A DNA stretch of 64,000 bases from Azospirillum sp. TSH64 (GTDB lineage Bacteria; Pseudomonadota; Alphaproteobacteria; Azospirillales; Azospirillaceae). The first letter of the stretch is position 1. Every line of letters starts with the position of its first letter. The position numbers were made by a program, and so were the translations under genes. Positions 1-9,545 of the stretch are shown in pieces. The stretch covers positions 78,894-142,893 of the forward strand of contig NZ_LGQW01000002.1 of NCBI RefSeq assembly GCF_003116035.1. Direction: 5' to 3'. Below the pieces are notes generated by a model, which ran no database searches, was not told the origin of the DNA, and saw only the letters and a program-made list of their open reading frames with translations.

Positions 1-779
1 GCGGAAGCCGCGCGAGGTGTCCTGGTCGCTGTAGAGCGCCGCCAGATAATCGTGGCAGACTTCCCGTGCCGGGCCGATGGCCCGCACCGACCCGTTGTCC
101 AGCCAGACCACCCGGTCGCAGAGGTTCACCACCTGTCCGGTGTCGTGCGACACGAAGAACAGGGTGCCGCGCTCCTTGAAGCGGTGGATGAAGCGCATGC
201 ATTTCTGGGTGAAGGACGCGTCGCCGACCGCCAGGATCTCGTCGACGATCATGATGTCGGCGTCGACATGCGCCGCCACCGCGAAGGCGAGGCGGGCGTA
301 CATGCCGCTGGAATAGAGCTTCACCGGCTGTTCGATGAAGTCGCCGATGCCCGCGAACTCGGCGATGGACTCGTAGCGCTGGGCGATCTGTTCGTTCGAC
401 AGGCCCAGCACCGAGGCGGCGAGATAGACGTTCTCGCGCCCGGTGAATTCGGGGTTGAAGCCGGCGCCCAGCTCCAGCAGCGCCGCGATGCGCCCGTCCA
501 CCGCGATGCGGCCGGAGGTCGGTGTCAGCGTGCCGCAGAGAAGCTGGAGGAAGGTCGACTTGCCCGAGCCGTTGCGGCCGATCAGCCCGACGGTCTCGCC
601 GCGGCGGACCTCCAGGTCGACGCCGCGCAGCGCCCAGTACTCGTCGTAATATTTGCGCCGGCCGCGCACCAGCATCTGCTTCAGCCGGTCCTGCGGGCGC
701 TTGAAGATGGCGTAGGCCTTGCCCAGCCCCTCGGCGCGGATGACGATAGGGGTGTCGGCGGCGGGAGTCTCAGACGACA
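1..779 (-). CDS. Polysaccharide ABC exporter ATPase (Wzt/KpsT type), C-terminus outside window
   Basis: This is the ATP-binding subunit of an ABC-2 type exporter that drives lipid-linked polysaccharide or O-antigen across the inner membrane. The minus-strand reading frame opens at an ATG at 779 and runs off the left edge. The translation shows a Walker A motif (GRNGSGKST), an ABC signature written YSSGMYARLAFAVA, and a Walker B with catalytic Glu (IMIVDEIL), as in Wzt/KpsT/TagH proteins. Its start overlaps the 3' end of the permease gene by 10 bp, so the two are translationally coupled. Whether a C-terminal carbohydrate-binding extension (O9a Wzt type) exists cannot be seen because the end is missing. 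Confidence 0.93.
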
Positions 780-1687
780 TCGGCGAACCCCCGGCGGGTC
801 TTCATGAACCAGAGATAGCCGAGCCACGCCACCACCCAGGCGCCCAGCGTCGCCAGACCCCACTCGAGCGGCGACGGGATGCGGCCCCAGAACAGCAGGT
901 CCTTCGACTGCTCCAGGATCGCGGTCATCGGATTGAGGTGCAGGATGGCGCGGAAGCGCTCGGGGATCGCGGTCATCGGATAGAAGATCGGGCTGAGGAA
1001 CATCAGCACGGTGACGGCCACCCCCACCACCTGCCGCAGGTCGCGCAGGAACACGCCGGCGGCGGCGAAGAACCAGCTGAGCCCCAGCGTGGTCAGGCAC
1101 AAGGGTACCAGGATCAGCGGCAGCAGCAGCGCCGTCGGCGGCGGCAGCCCGGCCACCATCAGATGGAAGACCACCAGGATGACGAAGCCGATGCCGGCAT
1201 TGAACAATGCCACCGCCAGCGACACCAGCGGCAGGATCTCCAGCGGGAAGACCACCTTCTTGATGTAGCTGACATTCTCCAGCAGGAGGCCGGGCGCCCG
1301 GCTCAGGCATTCGCCCAGCACGTTGAACAGGATCAGGCCGGAGAACAGCAGCAGGGCGAATTCCGTGTTGCTGCCCCCCGTCGCCCCCCAGCGCGCCTGG
1401 AACACCACCGAGAAGACGAAGGTGTAGACCGCCAGCATCAGGATCGGGTTCAGCACCGCCCAGACGATGCCCAGCACGGACCCGCGGTACCGGGCGTCGA
1501 TCTCCCGCCGGGCCAGCCGCAGGATCAGCGACCTGTGATGCCAGGCGGTCTGGAAAAGGGCAAAGGGACCGGCGCCGAAACCCGCTACCGTAGGGTTCCC
1601 CGACTGAGAGTTAAACAATTTAGAGTATTCCCCGTCTGCGGCCGACCGACCATAACCCCCGCTCCGGCGGCGTTCAAGCGAAAGCAT
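770..1687 (-). CDS. Polysaccharide ABC exporter permease (Wzm/KpsM type)
   Basis: This is the membrane subunit partnering the adjacent ATPase in export of a cell-surface polysaccharide. It has the ABC-2 transporter layout: an N-terminal amphipathic stretch (LARREIDARYRGSVLG, the typical RDxxxRYRxSxLG-like element), about six hydrophobic segments, and the PIFYPMTAIPERFR loop typical of the family. At 305 aa from the ATG at 1687 it is 30-40 residues longer than usual homologues (260-275 aa). The first 35 residues look unlike the family, so the true start may lie downstream, possibly at the TTG near 1618; none has a convincing ribosome-binding site. It is the first gene of a two-gene operon. Confidence 0.9.
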   Translation of the reverse strand: MLSLERRRSGGYGRSAADGEYSKLFNSQSGNPTVAGFGAGPFALFQTAWHHRSLILRLARREIDARYRGSVLGIVWAVLNPILMLAVYTFVFSVVFQARWGATGGSNTEFALLLFSGLILFNVLGECLSRAPGLLLENVSYIKKVVFPLEILPLVSLAVALFNAGIGFVILVVFHLMVAGLPPPTALLLPLILVPLCLTTLGLSWFFAAAGVFLRDLRQVVGVAVTVLMFLSPIFYPMTAIPERFRAILHLNPMTAILEQSKDLLFWGRIPSPLEWGLATLGAWVVAWLGYLWFMKTRRGFADVV

Positions 1688-2210
1688 CGGCCCGGCCGGA
1701 GGGGTGGCGGAAGAGCGCGGAAGAGGCGGTCCGGTCCGAAAAAGAGCGGGTGGGGGAACGGACCTTTGGTTTCCCTCGTTTACCCGAAAGATCGGAGAGG
1801 TAGTGAAGCGGTCCAGGAATTTTCGTTATCACGAAGGAAAACAACAAAATAAACATTCGAGTAATTCGTGCCGTACGGGCTAGTTCTACAGATAAAGCAG
1901 GAGAATGCCGCCCTATGCGTATCAGTAAATGACGAGTACCGATCAAACGTGACTTCTCTATTGTGAAGATAGGGACATGCCTTCTCATGTAGTTTCTACG
2001 TAGCCTTTGGTCAAACATTGAGGATTGCATCCGTATATTTGTAAGACCATGGGGTTAGATCCGGATGAGATCTAAAAAAGCTTATCTGGCAGGACCATAA
2101 CTAGCCTGGAGAGAGGGCGCTTGGCCGATTTTCAGGAAAGACGCACCGATTGCCGGGTTCACGGGAAAAACGGATCGCCCGGGGACAGGGTGACGCAAAA
2201 GGAGGCTGTT
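1688..2210. other. AT-richer divergent intergenic region between exporter and sulfation operons
   Basis: About 500 bp separate the minus-strand exporter operon from the plus-strand sulfotransferase operon. The segment at about 1830-2100 is clearly richer in A+T than its surroundings and has no convincing gene. It holds a 7-bp palindrome, TTAGATC-N7-GATCTAA (2055-2075), followed by an A-run, which could be an operator. Divergent promoters must lie here, but I could not assign -35/-10 elements with confidence. AAAAGGAGG at 2197-2205 is the ribosome-binding site of the next gene. Confidence 0.6.
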
Positions 2211-3260
2211 GTGTTTTGGAATGGAAAGACCCTGGCAGCCGATCACTATGCCACATCGTTAAGACATCATTTCGGTGACGGTGCGGTTCATCGTCTTCAA
2301 AAAGAGATCGGGTTCGTCGGGAAACGGCTTCTTCGACTTCCAAGCACAGAAAGATCGGCCTTCTTCGACCCCTGGTTTACCGAGGAGAACGCCCGCCATC
2401 TGCGCTCGGTCGCCCGATCCGTCCGCGGGATGACGTCCGATGCGCCGGCCCCGGCCCTGGCGTCCGCCCCCCGCATCGTCTTCCTGCATGGCGTGATGCC
2501 GCGCAGCGGCACCAACTATCTCCAGAGCCTGCTGGAGCTGCATCCCGACGTGCTGGTCAATCCCTACGGCATCCGCGAGCTTCCCTTCCTGAACACGCTG
2601 GAGGATGCGCGGACCTACGAGGGGCGCTTCCTGCGTCTTTACCGGCGCAACCGGGAGTCGTTCAGCGATCTGGAAACCTTCTGCTACATGGTGAACGGCT
2701 TCCTGCGCCGGATCGAAGCCGAGTTCCCGGCCGGCAAGACGGTGGTGATCAAGTCGCCCCACACCCGGATGATGCGCTATTTCCCCTACCTGTTCCCGGC
2801 GGAACGCTGCCTGATCGTGCTGCGCGACGGTCGCCGCGCCGTGCAGTCCACCATCGACACCTGGCCGCTGCGCTTCCTGGGCCGGACCTTCGCCGACGTC
2901 TGCCGGGAATGGAGCTTCGGCACCGAGGCGGCGCTGGAGGCGCAGAGCCGGATGAGCGCCGACGCCTGCCGGCTGGTCCGTTTCGAGGATGCGGTGGCCG
3001 CTCCCGACGGCACGGCCCGCGACCTCATGCGCTTCCTGGATTTGGACGAGGGCCGCTATCCGTTCGAGCGGATCGGCGACCTTCCCATCCTGGGATCGTC
3101 CCGCGCCTCGCGCAGCAACGGCGAGGTCAGCTGGACCCCCGTCAGCAAACCCGAAGGCTTCGACCCGTCGAAGCGCCCGATCCAATGGTCGCGCAAGCGT
3201 CTGACCGTGTTCGACGCCGTGGCCGGAGACATGCAGAAGAAGGCCGGCTATGCTGCTTGA
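2211..3260 (+). CDS. PAPS-dependent sulfotransferase
   Basis: This is a predicted cytoplasmic enzyme moving sulfate from PAPS to a hydroxyl of a carbohydrate or other acceptor. The 5'-phosphosulfate loop is [13 protein letters not shown] (from about residue 96) and the 3'-phosphate site is [13 protein letters not shown] (about 201-213), the two hallmarks of the Sulfotransfer family. I chose the GTG at 2211 because AAAAGGAGG (2197-2205) sits 5 bp upstream. A TTG at 2121 would give 379 aa but has no such site, and the extra 30 residues look non-coding. The gene overlaps cysD by 11 bp, so it is co-transcribed with the genes that make PAPS. The acceptor is unknown; the neighbouring Wzm/Wzt exporter suggests a surface polysaccharide (inference). 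Confidence 0.85.
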   Translation: MFWNGKTLAADHYATSLRHHFGDGAVHRLQKEIGFVGKRLLRLPSTERSAFFDPWFTEENARHLRSVARSVRGMTSDAPAPALASAPRIVFLHGVMPRSGTNYLQSLLELHPDVLVNPYGIRELPFLNTLEDARTYEGRFLRLYRRNRESFSDLETFCYMVNGFLRRIEAEFPAGKTVVIKSPHTRMMRYFPYLFPAERCLIVLRDGRRAVQSTIDTWPLRFLGRTFADVCREWSFGTEAALEAQSRMSADACRLVRFEDAVAAPDGTARDLMRFLDLDEGRYPFERIGDLPILGSSRASRSNGEVSWTPVSKPEGFDPSKRPIQWSRKRLTVFDAVAGDMQKKAGYAA

Positions 3261-4257
3261 TCCACTGTTCGACACCCGTCCCGCGGCCAGGGATCTCCCC
3301 CAGCCCGCTCCCGCTTCCGGTGTTGAGGACGCGCTGCCCGCCATCCTGACCACGCCGGCCCGCCTCACCCACCTGCAAAGGCTGGAGGCGGAGAGCATCC
3401 ACATCATGCGCGAGGTGGCGGCCCAGTTCCACAAGCCGGTCATGCTCTATTCGGTGGGCAAGGACAGCTCGGTCCTGCTGCATCTGGCGATGAAGGCCTT
3501 CTATCCGTCGAAGCCGCCCTTCCCGCTGCTGCATGTCGACACGACCTGGAAATTCCGGGAGATGATCGAGTTCCGCGACCGCATGGCGCAGGATCTCGGG
3601 CTGGACCTGACGGTCCACATCAACCGGGACGGCGTGCGGCAGGGCATCGGCCCGGTCAGCCACGGCTCGGCCGTCCACACCGACGTGATGAAGACGCAAG
3701 CGCTCAAACAGGCGCTCGACGCCCACGGCTTCGACGCCGCCTTCGGCGGGGCGCGCCGCGACGAGGAGAAGAGCCGCGCCAAGGAGCGCATCTTCTCCTT
3801 CCGCACGGCCACCCACCGCTGGGAGCCGAAGAACCAGCGGCCGGAGCTGTGGAACCTCTACCAGGGCCGCATCCACAAGGGCGAAAGCATCCGCGTCTTC
3901 CCGCTGTCGAACTGGACCGAGCTGGACATCTGGCAATACATCCACCAGGAGGCCATCCCGGTGGTGCCGCTCTATTTCGCCAAGCCGCGCCCGGTGGTGG
4001 AGCGCGACGGCACGCTGATCATGGTCGACGACGACCGGCTGCCGCTGAAGCCCGGCGAGGTGCCGGAGATGGCCTGGGTGCGTTTCCGCACGCTCGGCTG
4101 CTATCCGCTGACCGGGGCCGTGCGCAGCACCGCCGCCACCCTGCCCGAGATCATCCGCGAGATGCTGCTGTCCACCGGTTCGGAACGGCAGGGCCGGGTG
4201 ATCGACCAGGATGCCGCCGCCTCGATGGAAGCGAAGAAGCAGGAAGGCTACTTCTGA
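3250..4257 (+). CDS. cysD: Sulfate adenylyltransferase subunit 2 (CysD/NodP)
   Basis: With CysN this subunit forms ATP sulfurylase, which makes adenosine 5'-phosphosulfate from sulfate and ATP in the cytoplasm. The PP-loop motif SVGKDSS is at about residues 64-70, and the family blocks [32 protein letters not shown] and [15 protein letters not shown] are all present. At 335 aa it is longer than the usual ~300 because of a roughly 35-residue N-terminal tail; a start nearer [17 protein letters not shown] would match the family core better. It overlaps the sulfotransferase upstream, and its TGA shares bases with the ATG of cysNC. The link to a sulfotransferase rather than to assimilatory reduction genes recalls rhizobial nodPQ. 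Confidence 0.97.
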   Translation: MLLDPLFDTRPAARDLPQPAPASGVEDALPAILTTPARLTHLQRLEAESIHIMREVAAQFHKPVMLYSVGKDSSVLLHLAMKAFYPSKPPFPLLHVDTTWKFREMIEFRDRMAQDLGLDLTVHINRDGVRQGIGPVSHGSAVHTDVMKTQALKQALDAHGFDAAFGGARRDEEKSRAKERIFSFRTATHRWEPKNQRPELWNLYQGRIHKGESIRVFPLSNWTELDIWQYIHQEAIPVVPLYFAKPRPVVERDGTLIMVDDDRLPLKPGEVPEMAWVRFRTLGCYPLTGAVRSTAATLPEIIREMLLSTGSERQGRVIDQDAAASMEAKKQEGYF

Positions 4258-6191
4258 TGCTGACGGATCTCGACCCCATCGCCACCGCTCCTGCGGATGC
4301 CGCCCCCTCCGATGCCGCCAATGAGGTGCAGGTGTATCTCGCCCGCCAGAACGGCAAGGACCTGCTGCGCTTCATCACCTGCGGCTCGGTGGACGACGGC
4401 AAGTCGACGCTGATCGGCCGGCTGCTCTACGACTGCAAATGCCTCTTTGAGGACCAGCTGGCCAGCCTGGAGGCGGATTCGGGCCGCTTCGGCACCACCG
4501 GTGCCGGCCAGCTCGACCTCGCGCTGCTGGTCGACGGGCTGGCGGCGGAGCGCGAGCAGGGCATCACCATCGATGTCGCCTACCGCTTCTTCACCACCGA
4601 GCGCCGCAAGTTCATCGTCGCCGACACGCCGGGCCACGAGCAGTATACCCGCAACATGGTCACCGGCGCGTCCACCGCCGACGCCGCGGTCCTGCTTGTC
4701 GATGCGCGCAAGGGCGTGCTGACCCAGACCCGGCGACACAGCACCATCGTTTCGCTCCTGGGCGTGCGCCATGTCGTGCTGGCGGTCAACAAGATGGACG
4801 CGGTCGGTTGGAGCCGCGAGACCTTCGAGCGGATCGCCGCCGACTACCGCGTCTTCGCCCAGCGCATCGGCATCGACGAGGTCACCTGCATCCCGGTCTC
4901 GGCGCTCACCGGCGACAACGTCACCAAGCCGTCGGACGCCATGGGCTGGTACGGCGGCCCCACCCTGCTCGGCCATCTGGAGAGCGTCGACGCCGCGGCG
5001 GAGGAAAAGCTCGGCGCCTTCCGCATGGCGGTGCAGTGGGTCAACCGGCCCAACCAGGATTTCCGCGGTTTCTGCGGCACGGTGGCCGGCGGCGCGCTGC
5101 GCGTCGGCGACGAGGTCGCCATCCTGCCCGGCGGGCGGACCAGCCGGGTGGCCCGGATCGTCACCATGGACGGCGATCTGGAGACGGCGCAGCCCGGACA
5201 GGCGGTCACGCTGGTGCTGGCCGACGAGGTCGATGCCAGCCGCGGCGACATGATCGCCGCCGCCACCGGCCGTCCGGAGGTGGCCGACCAGTTCGCGGCG
5301 CATGTGGTGTGGATGGACGAGCAGCCGCTGCTGCCCGGCCGCTCCTACCTGCTGCGCGCCGGCACGGCGACGGTCGGCGCCCAGGTGACCGAGCTGAAGC
5401 ACGCCATCAACGTCAACACCCAGGAGCATGCCGCCGCCAAGCATCTGGATCTCAACGACGTCGGCTTCTGCAATCTGGCGCTCGACCGGCCGATCCCGTT
5501 CGACGCCTATGCCGACAGCCGCGAGACCGGCAGCTTCATCCTGATCGACCGGCTGACCAACGCCACCGCCGGCTGCGGCATGATCCGCTTCGGCTTGCGC
5601 CGGGCGTCGAACATCCACCGCCACGCCTCGAAGCTGGACAAGGCGGCGCGGGCCGGCGGGCTGCAGAAGCCCTGCGTGCTGTGGTTCACCGGCCTGTCCG
5701 GCTCCGGCAAGTCCAGCGTCGCCGACCGGCTGGAGCAGGAGCTGCACCGTCTCGGCCGCCGCACCATGATCCTCGACGGCGACAATGTCCGCCACGGGCT
5801 GAACCGGGATCTGGGCTTCACCGACGAGGACCGGGTGGAGAACATCCGCCGCGTCGCCGAAGTGTCGAAGCTGATGGTGGACGCCGGGCTGATCGTGCTG
5901 GTCAGCTTCATCTCCCCCTTCCGCGAGGAGCGCCGGATGGCGCGCTCCCTGGTGGAGGAGGGCGAGTTCCTGGAGATCTTCATGGACACGCCGCTGGAGG
6001 TCTGCGAGGCCCGCGACCCCAAGGGGCTCTACCGGAAGGCGAGAGCCGGCCAGCTCCCCCACTTCACCGGCATCGACAGCGCCTACGAGCCGCCGGACGC
6101 GCCGGAGATCATGTTGAAGGGCGCCGAACAGACCGCCGACGAGATGGTCGCCCAGGTGATCGGGGAGCTGCGGCGGCGCGAGGTGATCTGA
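4257..6191 (+). CDS. cysNC: Bifunctional sulfate adenylyltransferase subunit 1 / APS kinase (CysNC/NodQ)
   Basis: This 644-aa fusion completes PAPS synthesis: the N-terminal CysN GTPase stimulates ATP sulfurylase and the C-terminal APS kinase phosphorylates APS to PAPS. CysN carries G1 GSVDDGKST (about residue 43), G3 [11 protein letters not shown] and G4 NKMD, followed by translation-factor-like beta-barrels. The APS kinase begins near residue 470 with P-loop GLSGSGKSS (about 479) and [15 protein letters not shown]. The start is the ATG at 4257, overlapping the cysD stop (TGATG). It supplies PAPS to the sulfotransferase upstream. All key nucleotide-binding residues are intact. Confidence 0.97.
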   Translation: MLTDLDPIATAPADAAPSDAANEVQVYLARQNGKDLLRFITCGSVDDGKSTLIGRLLYDCKCLFEDQLASLEADSGRFGTTGAGQLDLALLVDGLAAEREQGITIDVAYRFFTTERRKFIVADTPGHEQYTRNMVTGASTADAAVLLVDARKGVLTQTRRHSTIVSLLGVRHVVLAVNKMDAVGWSRETFERIAADYRVFAQRIGIDEVTCIPVSALTGDNVTKPSDAMGWYGGPTLLGHLESVDAAAEEKLGAFRMAVQWVNRPNQDFRGFCGTVAGGALRVGDEVAILPGGRTSRVARIVTMDGDLETAQPGQAVTLVLADEVDASRGDMIAAATGRPEVADQFAAHVVWMDEQPLLPGRSYLLRAGTATVGAQVTELKHAINVNTQEHAAAKHLDLNDVGFCNLALDRPIPFDAYADSRETGSFILIDRLTNATAGCGMIRFGLRRASNIHRHASKLDKAARAGGLQKPCVLWFTGLSGSGKSSVADRLEQELHRLGRRTMILDGDNVRHGLNRDLGFTDEDRVENIRRVAEVSKLMVDAGLIVLVSFISPFREERRMARSLVEEGEFLEIFMDTPLEVCEARDPKGLYRKARAGQLPHFTGIDSAYEPPDAPEIMLKGAEQTADEMVAQVIGELRRREVI

Positions 6192-6229
6192 GGGCGCTGG
6201 ATCCTTGGTGCGCTGATGGATTGTTCGAC

Positions 6230-6375
6230 AAGATAGACACGGATGTCACGGATTTGAACACGGATTACACGGATGTTTTCCGAGACGTAGATGACGTCTG
6301 CAAAACACGGCTTCTGCAAGTAGAAGAAATATCCGTGTAATCGGTGCCTAAATCCGTGACATCCGTGTCTATCTT
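6230..6375. repeat. Large imperfect inverted repeat built from CACGGAT units
   Basis: The left arm (6230-6275) and right arm (6329-6375) are near-perfect reverse complements over about 46 bp, including about 26 identical outer bases beginning AAGATAGACACGGATG. The arms contain several CACGGAT/ATCCGTG words (ACACGGATGTCACGGATTT and ACACGGATTACACGGAT). The 53-bp loop itself holds a small hairpin, CTTCT-N6-AGAAG. It lies between the convergent cysNC and udgX genes, so it could act as a two-way transcription barrier or be a dispersed intergenic element. Its base composition is more A+T than its neighbours. Confidence 0.85.
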
Positions 6376-6440
6376 TTCCGACATCATTCGGCTTCCTTGG
6401 AAAACAGTGTTGTAAACCCTTGTGATCATAGGGGAGGTCG

Positions 6441-7874
6441 TCAACCCGCCCCCTCCACCACCTCCCGCGCCCGCCGCAGGTCGGCGACGAAGTCGCGGTA
6501 GGCCTGCTCCGCCTCCTCGCCCGCCGGCAGGCGCAGCAGGTAGGAGGGGTGGACGGTGACGAATCCCTCCCAATCGCCGAACCCCATCGGCCCGCGCTCC
6601 CGCAGAACCGAGACGCTGCGCCCGCTCAGCGCCAATGCCGCGGTGGCGCCCAGCGTCACCACCAGGCGCGGGCGGACGAAGGCCAGCTCCTTCATCAGCC
6701 ACCAGCGGTAATGCTTCACCTCGCCGGCGGTCGGCGACTGGTGCAGGCGGCGCTTGCCGCGGGCGACGAACTTGAAATGCTTGACCGCGTTGGTCAGGTA
6801 GGCGGCGCTGCGCTCGATCCCGGCCTCCTCCAGCGCGCGGTCCAACAGCTGGCCGGCCGGGCCGACGAAGGGCCGGCCTTCCATGTCCTCCTGGTCGCCG
6901 GGCTGCTCGCCGACGATGGCGATGGCGGCCTCCTCCGGCCCTTCGCCCAGCACCGCCTGCGTCGCCCCCGGCACCAGCGGGTCCGCCGCCCGGATGATGC
7001 GGTTCAGCTCGGCCAGCGTCGCCGGTTCCTGCCGGGCCATGGCGGCGACGGCCTTGTCGGGGTTGCGGCGGCGGGGGGCCGCGGCCTCCGCCTCGATCAT
7101 CGCCTGCACCCGCGCAGGCGCGGAGCGGATCATCGCCGGGATCGCCGCGGCCTCCGGCAAATTGGCCCAGTATTTCCGCGGCATCTCCGCCCGCATCGCC
7201 GTCGGGTTCACCCGCGCGGGATTGAAGGTGCTCTCGTAATAGCGCTGCCAGCCTTCGGCGAAGCGGTCGTCGCGGTCGAGCCCCTCCGGCCTCAAAGCCG
7301 CCGGCCCGACCGTCAGCGAGCGCCGGTCCCAATGCAGAGATCCCACCGGCGTCAGGATCGTCCAGACCAGGCTCTCGAACCGTTCGACGAAGAAGGGCGC
7401 GGTCGCCTCGACGATGAAATGGTCGGGCTCGAACCACGCGACGTAGCGCTCCCCGCCCCGATCTTCGGAGTTGGCCGGATCCCGAACCTCGCGGAAGCGC
7501 AGGAAGGCGTGCATCTTGTGCAGGTCGCGCCGCACCGCCTTGTCCAGCAGCGCCAGCCGGTGGATCAGCGGGTCGGCATGATGGTCGAGGATGTCGCGCT
7601 CCCCCCGCACCACCCGCCGGACCAGCCGGTGCAGCAGGGCATAGCGCTCCGGATCGCGGTGGCAGACCACGCTTTCGATCAGCGCCCCCACCGGGCGCGG
7701 CAGCGGAACCGGCGGCGCGTCCGCCGGCAGCGGAGCCGTATCGCCGAACAGCGACGGCGTCGCCCCGCCGCTCCACACCACCGCGTCCGGTTCGACATCG
7801 AGCGCGACCAGCCCGCGCAGCGCGCGGCGGAAGCCATCCAGATCGGCGCCGTCCTTCAACTCCACATGCCGCAT
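6441..7874 (-). CDS. UdgX-type uracil-DNA glycosylase with N-terminal DUF4130 domain
   Basis: This is a DNA-repair protein of the UdgX branch of uracil-DNA glycosylases, which in characterised members forms a covalent link to the abasic site. The N-terminal half (about 1-240) matches the DUF4130 family found with it (HRDPERYALLHRLVRRV, HKMHAFLRFREV, VAWFEPDHFIVE). The C-terminal half is the glycosylase: GEQPGDQEDMEGRPFVGPAGQLLD (from about 322), VKHFKF, the UdgX R-loop KRRLHQSP (from about 374) containing the cross-linking His, and TVHPSYLLR. At 477 aa it has the usual two-domain length. The radical-SAM gene lies 11 bp upstream, so the two form an operon. Confidence 0.93.
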   Translation of the reverse strand: MRHVELKDGADLDGFRRALRGLVALDVEPDAVVWSGGATPSLFGDTAPLPADAPPVPLPRPVGALIESVVCHRDPERYALLHRLVRRVVRGERDILDHHADPLIHRLALLDKAVRRDLHKMHAFLRFREVRDPANSEDRGGERYVAWFEPDHFIVEATAPFFVERFESLVWTILTPVGSLHWDRRSLTVGPAALRPEGLDRDDRFAEGWQRYYESTFNPARVNPTAMRAEMPRKYWANLPEAAAIPAMIRSAPARVQAMIEAEAAAPRRRNPDKAVAAMARQEPATLAELNRIIRAADPLVPGATQAVLGEGPEEAAIAIVGEQPGDQEDMEGRPFVGPAGQLLDRALEEAGIERSAAYLTNAVKHFKFVARGKRRLHQSPTAGEVKHYRWWLMKELAFVRPRLVVTLGATAALALSGRSVSVLRERGPMGFGDWEGFVTVHPSYLLRLPAGEEAEQAYRDFVADLRRAREVVEGAG

Positions 7875-7885
7875 GGCTCAACCCC

Positions 7886-9097
7886 TCAGAACAGGCTGAG
7901 CTGCTTGGGCGGCGCCACCAGCCGCTGCCGCAGGTCGGCGCGGTCGGTCAGCCCGCCCGGATGGTGGTCGGCGGCGATCAGGAAGGCGCGCGCCCGCTTC
8001 AGTCCCGACGACAGCCGCGCCACATCCTCCAGCCGCAGGGTGGTGTGGCGCCGCGCCTCGACGATCTTGTCGACCGCCCGCGCCCCCAGCCCCGGCACGC
8101 GCAGCAGCATCTCGCGGTCGGCGCTGTTCACGTCCACCGGGAAGCGCTCGCGGTTCTTCAGGGCCCAGGCCAGCTTGGGGTCGATGCCCAGATCCAGCAT
8201 GCCGCCCTCGCCCCCGGCGGCGATCTCGTCCACGGTGAAGCCGTAATAGCGCAGCAGCCAGTCGGCCTGGTACAGCCGGTTCTCGCGCTGGAGCGGCGGC
8301 GGCTTGGCCGGCAGGGCGGAACTCGCCTCCGGGATCGGGCTGAAGGCGGAATAATAGACCCGGCGCAGCCCGTAGCGGCGATAGAGCGTGTCGCTGGTCT
8401 CCAGCACCGACAGGTCGGTCGAGGCGTCGGCGCCGACGATCATCTGGGTGCTCTGCCCGGCGGGGGAGAAGCGGCGCTTTTCCTCCTTGGCCTCCAGGAT
8501 GCGTTCGCCGACCTGCCCCATCACCGCCTTGATCGAGCTGCCGTCCTTCTCCGGCGCGAACTGCTTCAGGCTGCGGTCGGAGGCCAGTTCGAGGTTGATC
8601 GACAGCCGGTCGGCCCACAGCCCGGCCTGCTCGATCAGCCAGGGGCTGGCCTCCGGGATCGTCTTCAGATGGATGTAGCCGGCGAAGCCATGGTCGCGCC
8701 GCAGCGTGCGCGCCACCAGCATCAGCTGCTCCATCGTGTGGTCGGGCGAGCGGATGATGCCGGAGGACAGGAACAGCCCTTCGATGCAGTTGCGCTTGTA
8801 GAAGCCCAGCGTCAGCTGCACCACCTCGTCGACGCTGAAGCGCGCGCGCCGCACGTTGGAGGACCGGCGGTTGATGCAGTAGGCGCAGTCGAACAGGCAG
8901 TAGTTGGTCAGCAGGATCTTGAGCAGCGAGACGCAGCGCCCGTCCGGCGTATAGGCGTGGCAGATGCCGGCCCCGGTGGTCGAACCGATGCCGTCCGGCC
9001 CGCCCGTCCGCCGCTTCGCCCCCGACGACGCGCAGGAGGCGTCGTATTTCGCCGCATCCGCCAGGATCTCGAGTTTGTCGAGCAGCGCGTCATCCAC
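7886..9097 (-). CDS. Radical SAM protein, putative DNA modification/repair (UdgX-linked family)
   Basis: This 403-aa protein belongs to the radical-SAM family that co-occurs with UdgX/DUF4130 proteins (rSAM_link_UDG); its reaction is not established. The 4Fe-4S/SAM motif is CLFDCAYC (near residue 66), followed by RLSINLELAS and MIVGAD typical of the family. The C-terminal region carries a helix-hairpin-helix-like stretch (NSADREMLLRVPGLGARAVDKIVEARR) fit for DNA binding. I chose the GTG at 9097, with GGAAGGAAGAGGGAAG just upstream; longer versions to 9589 run through intergenic sequence and the LexA box. It is the first gene of the operon and is probably induced by DNA damage. Confidence 0.92.
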   Translation of the reverse strand: MDDALLDKLEILADAAKYDASCASSGAKRRTGGPDGIGSTTGAGICHAYTPDGRCVSLLKILLTNYCLFDCAYCINRRSSNVRRARFSVDEVVQLTLGFYKRNCIEGLFLSSGIIRSPDHTMEQLMLVARTLRRDHGFAGYIHLKTIPEASPWLIEQAGLWADRLSINLELASDRSLKQFAPEKDGSSIKAVMGQVGERILEAKEEKRRFSPAGQSTQMIVGADASTDLSVLETSDTLYRRYGLRRVYYSAFSPIPEASSALPAKPPPLQRENRLYQADWLLRYYGFTVDEIAAGGEGGMLDLGIDPKLAWALKNRERFPVDVNSADREMLLRVPGLGARAVDKIVEARRHTTLRLEDVARLSSGLKRARAFLIAADHHPGGLTDRADLRQRLVAPPKQLSLF

Positions 9098-9125
9098 TGT
9101 GATGGCTTCCCTCTTCCTTCCAGAT

Positions 9126-9140
9126 GTTCGCAATATGTTC
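9126..9140 (-). promoter_or_regulatory. LexA (SOS) box upstream of the radical SAM-udgX operon
   Basis: The plus strand reads GTTCGCAATATGTTC, an exact GTTC-N7-GTTC direct repeat, the alphaproteobacterial LexA-binding consensus (GAAC-N7-GAAC on the gene's strand). It lies 29 bp upstream of the GTG start at 9097, a usual operator distance. The operon's DNA-repair content fits SOS control. No other exact GTTC-N7-GTTC was noticed in neighbouring intergenic regions. Confidence 0.85.
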
Positions 9141-9545
9141 TTATCTAAGGAAAAGGCAAGCGGGGTGTCTTGAAAGCGGGCCGGAACGGGGCCACGTGCT
9201 CTACAACCGGATCCGGGCCCCTCTGGCGACTTAGACGTGGTCGCGATGTCGGATCTCTTCACCTGCTCTTGCGCCGACGGGCGTGACCGCACTTGGAGGG
9301 ACTGATGCCCTTGCCCCTGAGACAACGCCTCCGGCCTCCGGCATTCCCCGCTCCCGACCTTCCCCGTCGCGCGCCGCCCCTCCGGCGCGCCGCACGGCTT
9401 TGCCACCGCTCCGGGTGGGCGGCTTTGCCGCCCTCTGGGCGGCCGGCTCCGTGCGCCTGCGGGGCGCCGGGGCCAGGGCCAGGGCCGAGACCCTGAAATC
9501 TTCCCCCGCCTCATTCCCACCCTTTTGATGAAGACGAGCATCGCC
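9141..9545. other. Non-coding, GC-rich spacer
   Basis: The stretch between the LexA box and the DUF2076 gene has no convincing gene. Positions 9330-9480 are a run of short GC-rich palindromic words (for example CCTCCGGCGCGCC and GGGCGGC/GCCGCCC) able to form several overlapping hairpins. The open frames through it are compositionally biased and resemble no family I know. Confidence 0.5.

Noticed and set aside
1674..2030. Minus-strand 118-aa reading frame upstream of the exporter permease
   Set aside because: It overlaps the permease start in another frame, is in an AT-rich spacer, has a mixed composition and no recognisable motif or ribosome-binding site.
6265..7881. Overlapping 538-codon minus-strand frame at udgX
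   Set aside because: It is a shifted frame of udgX with biased composition and no domain, and would extend into the inverted repeat.
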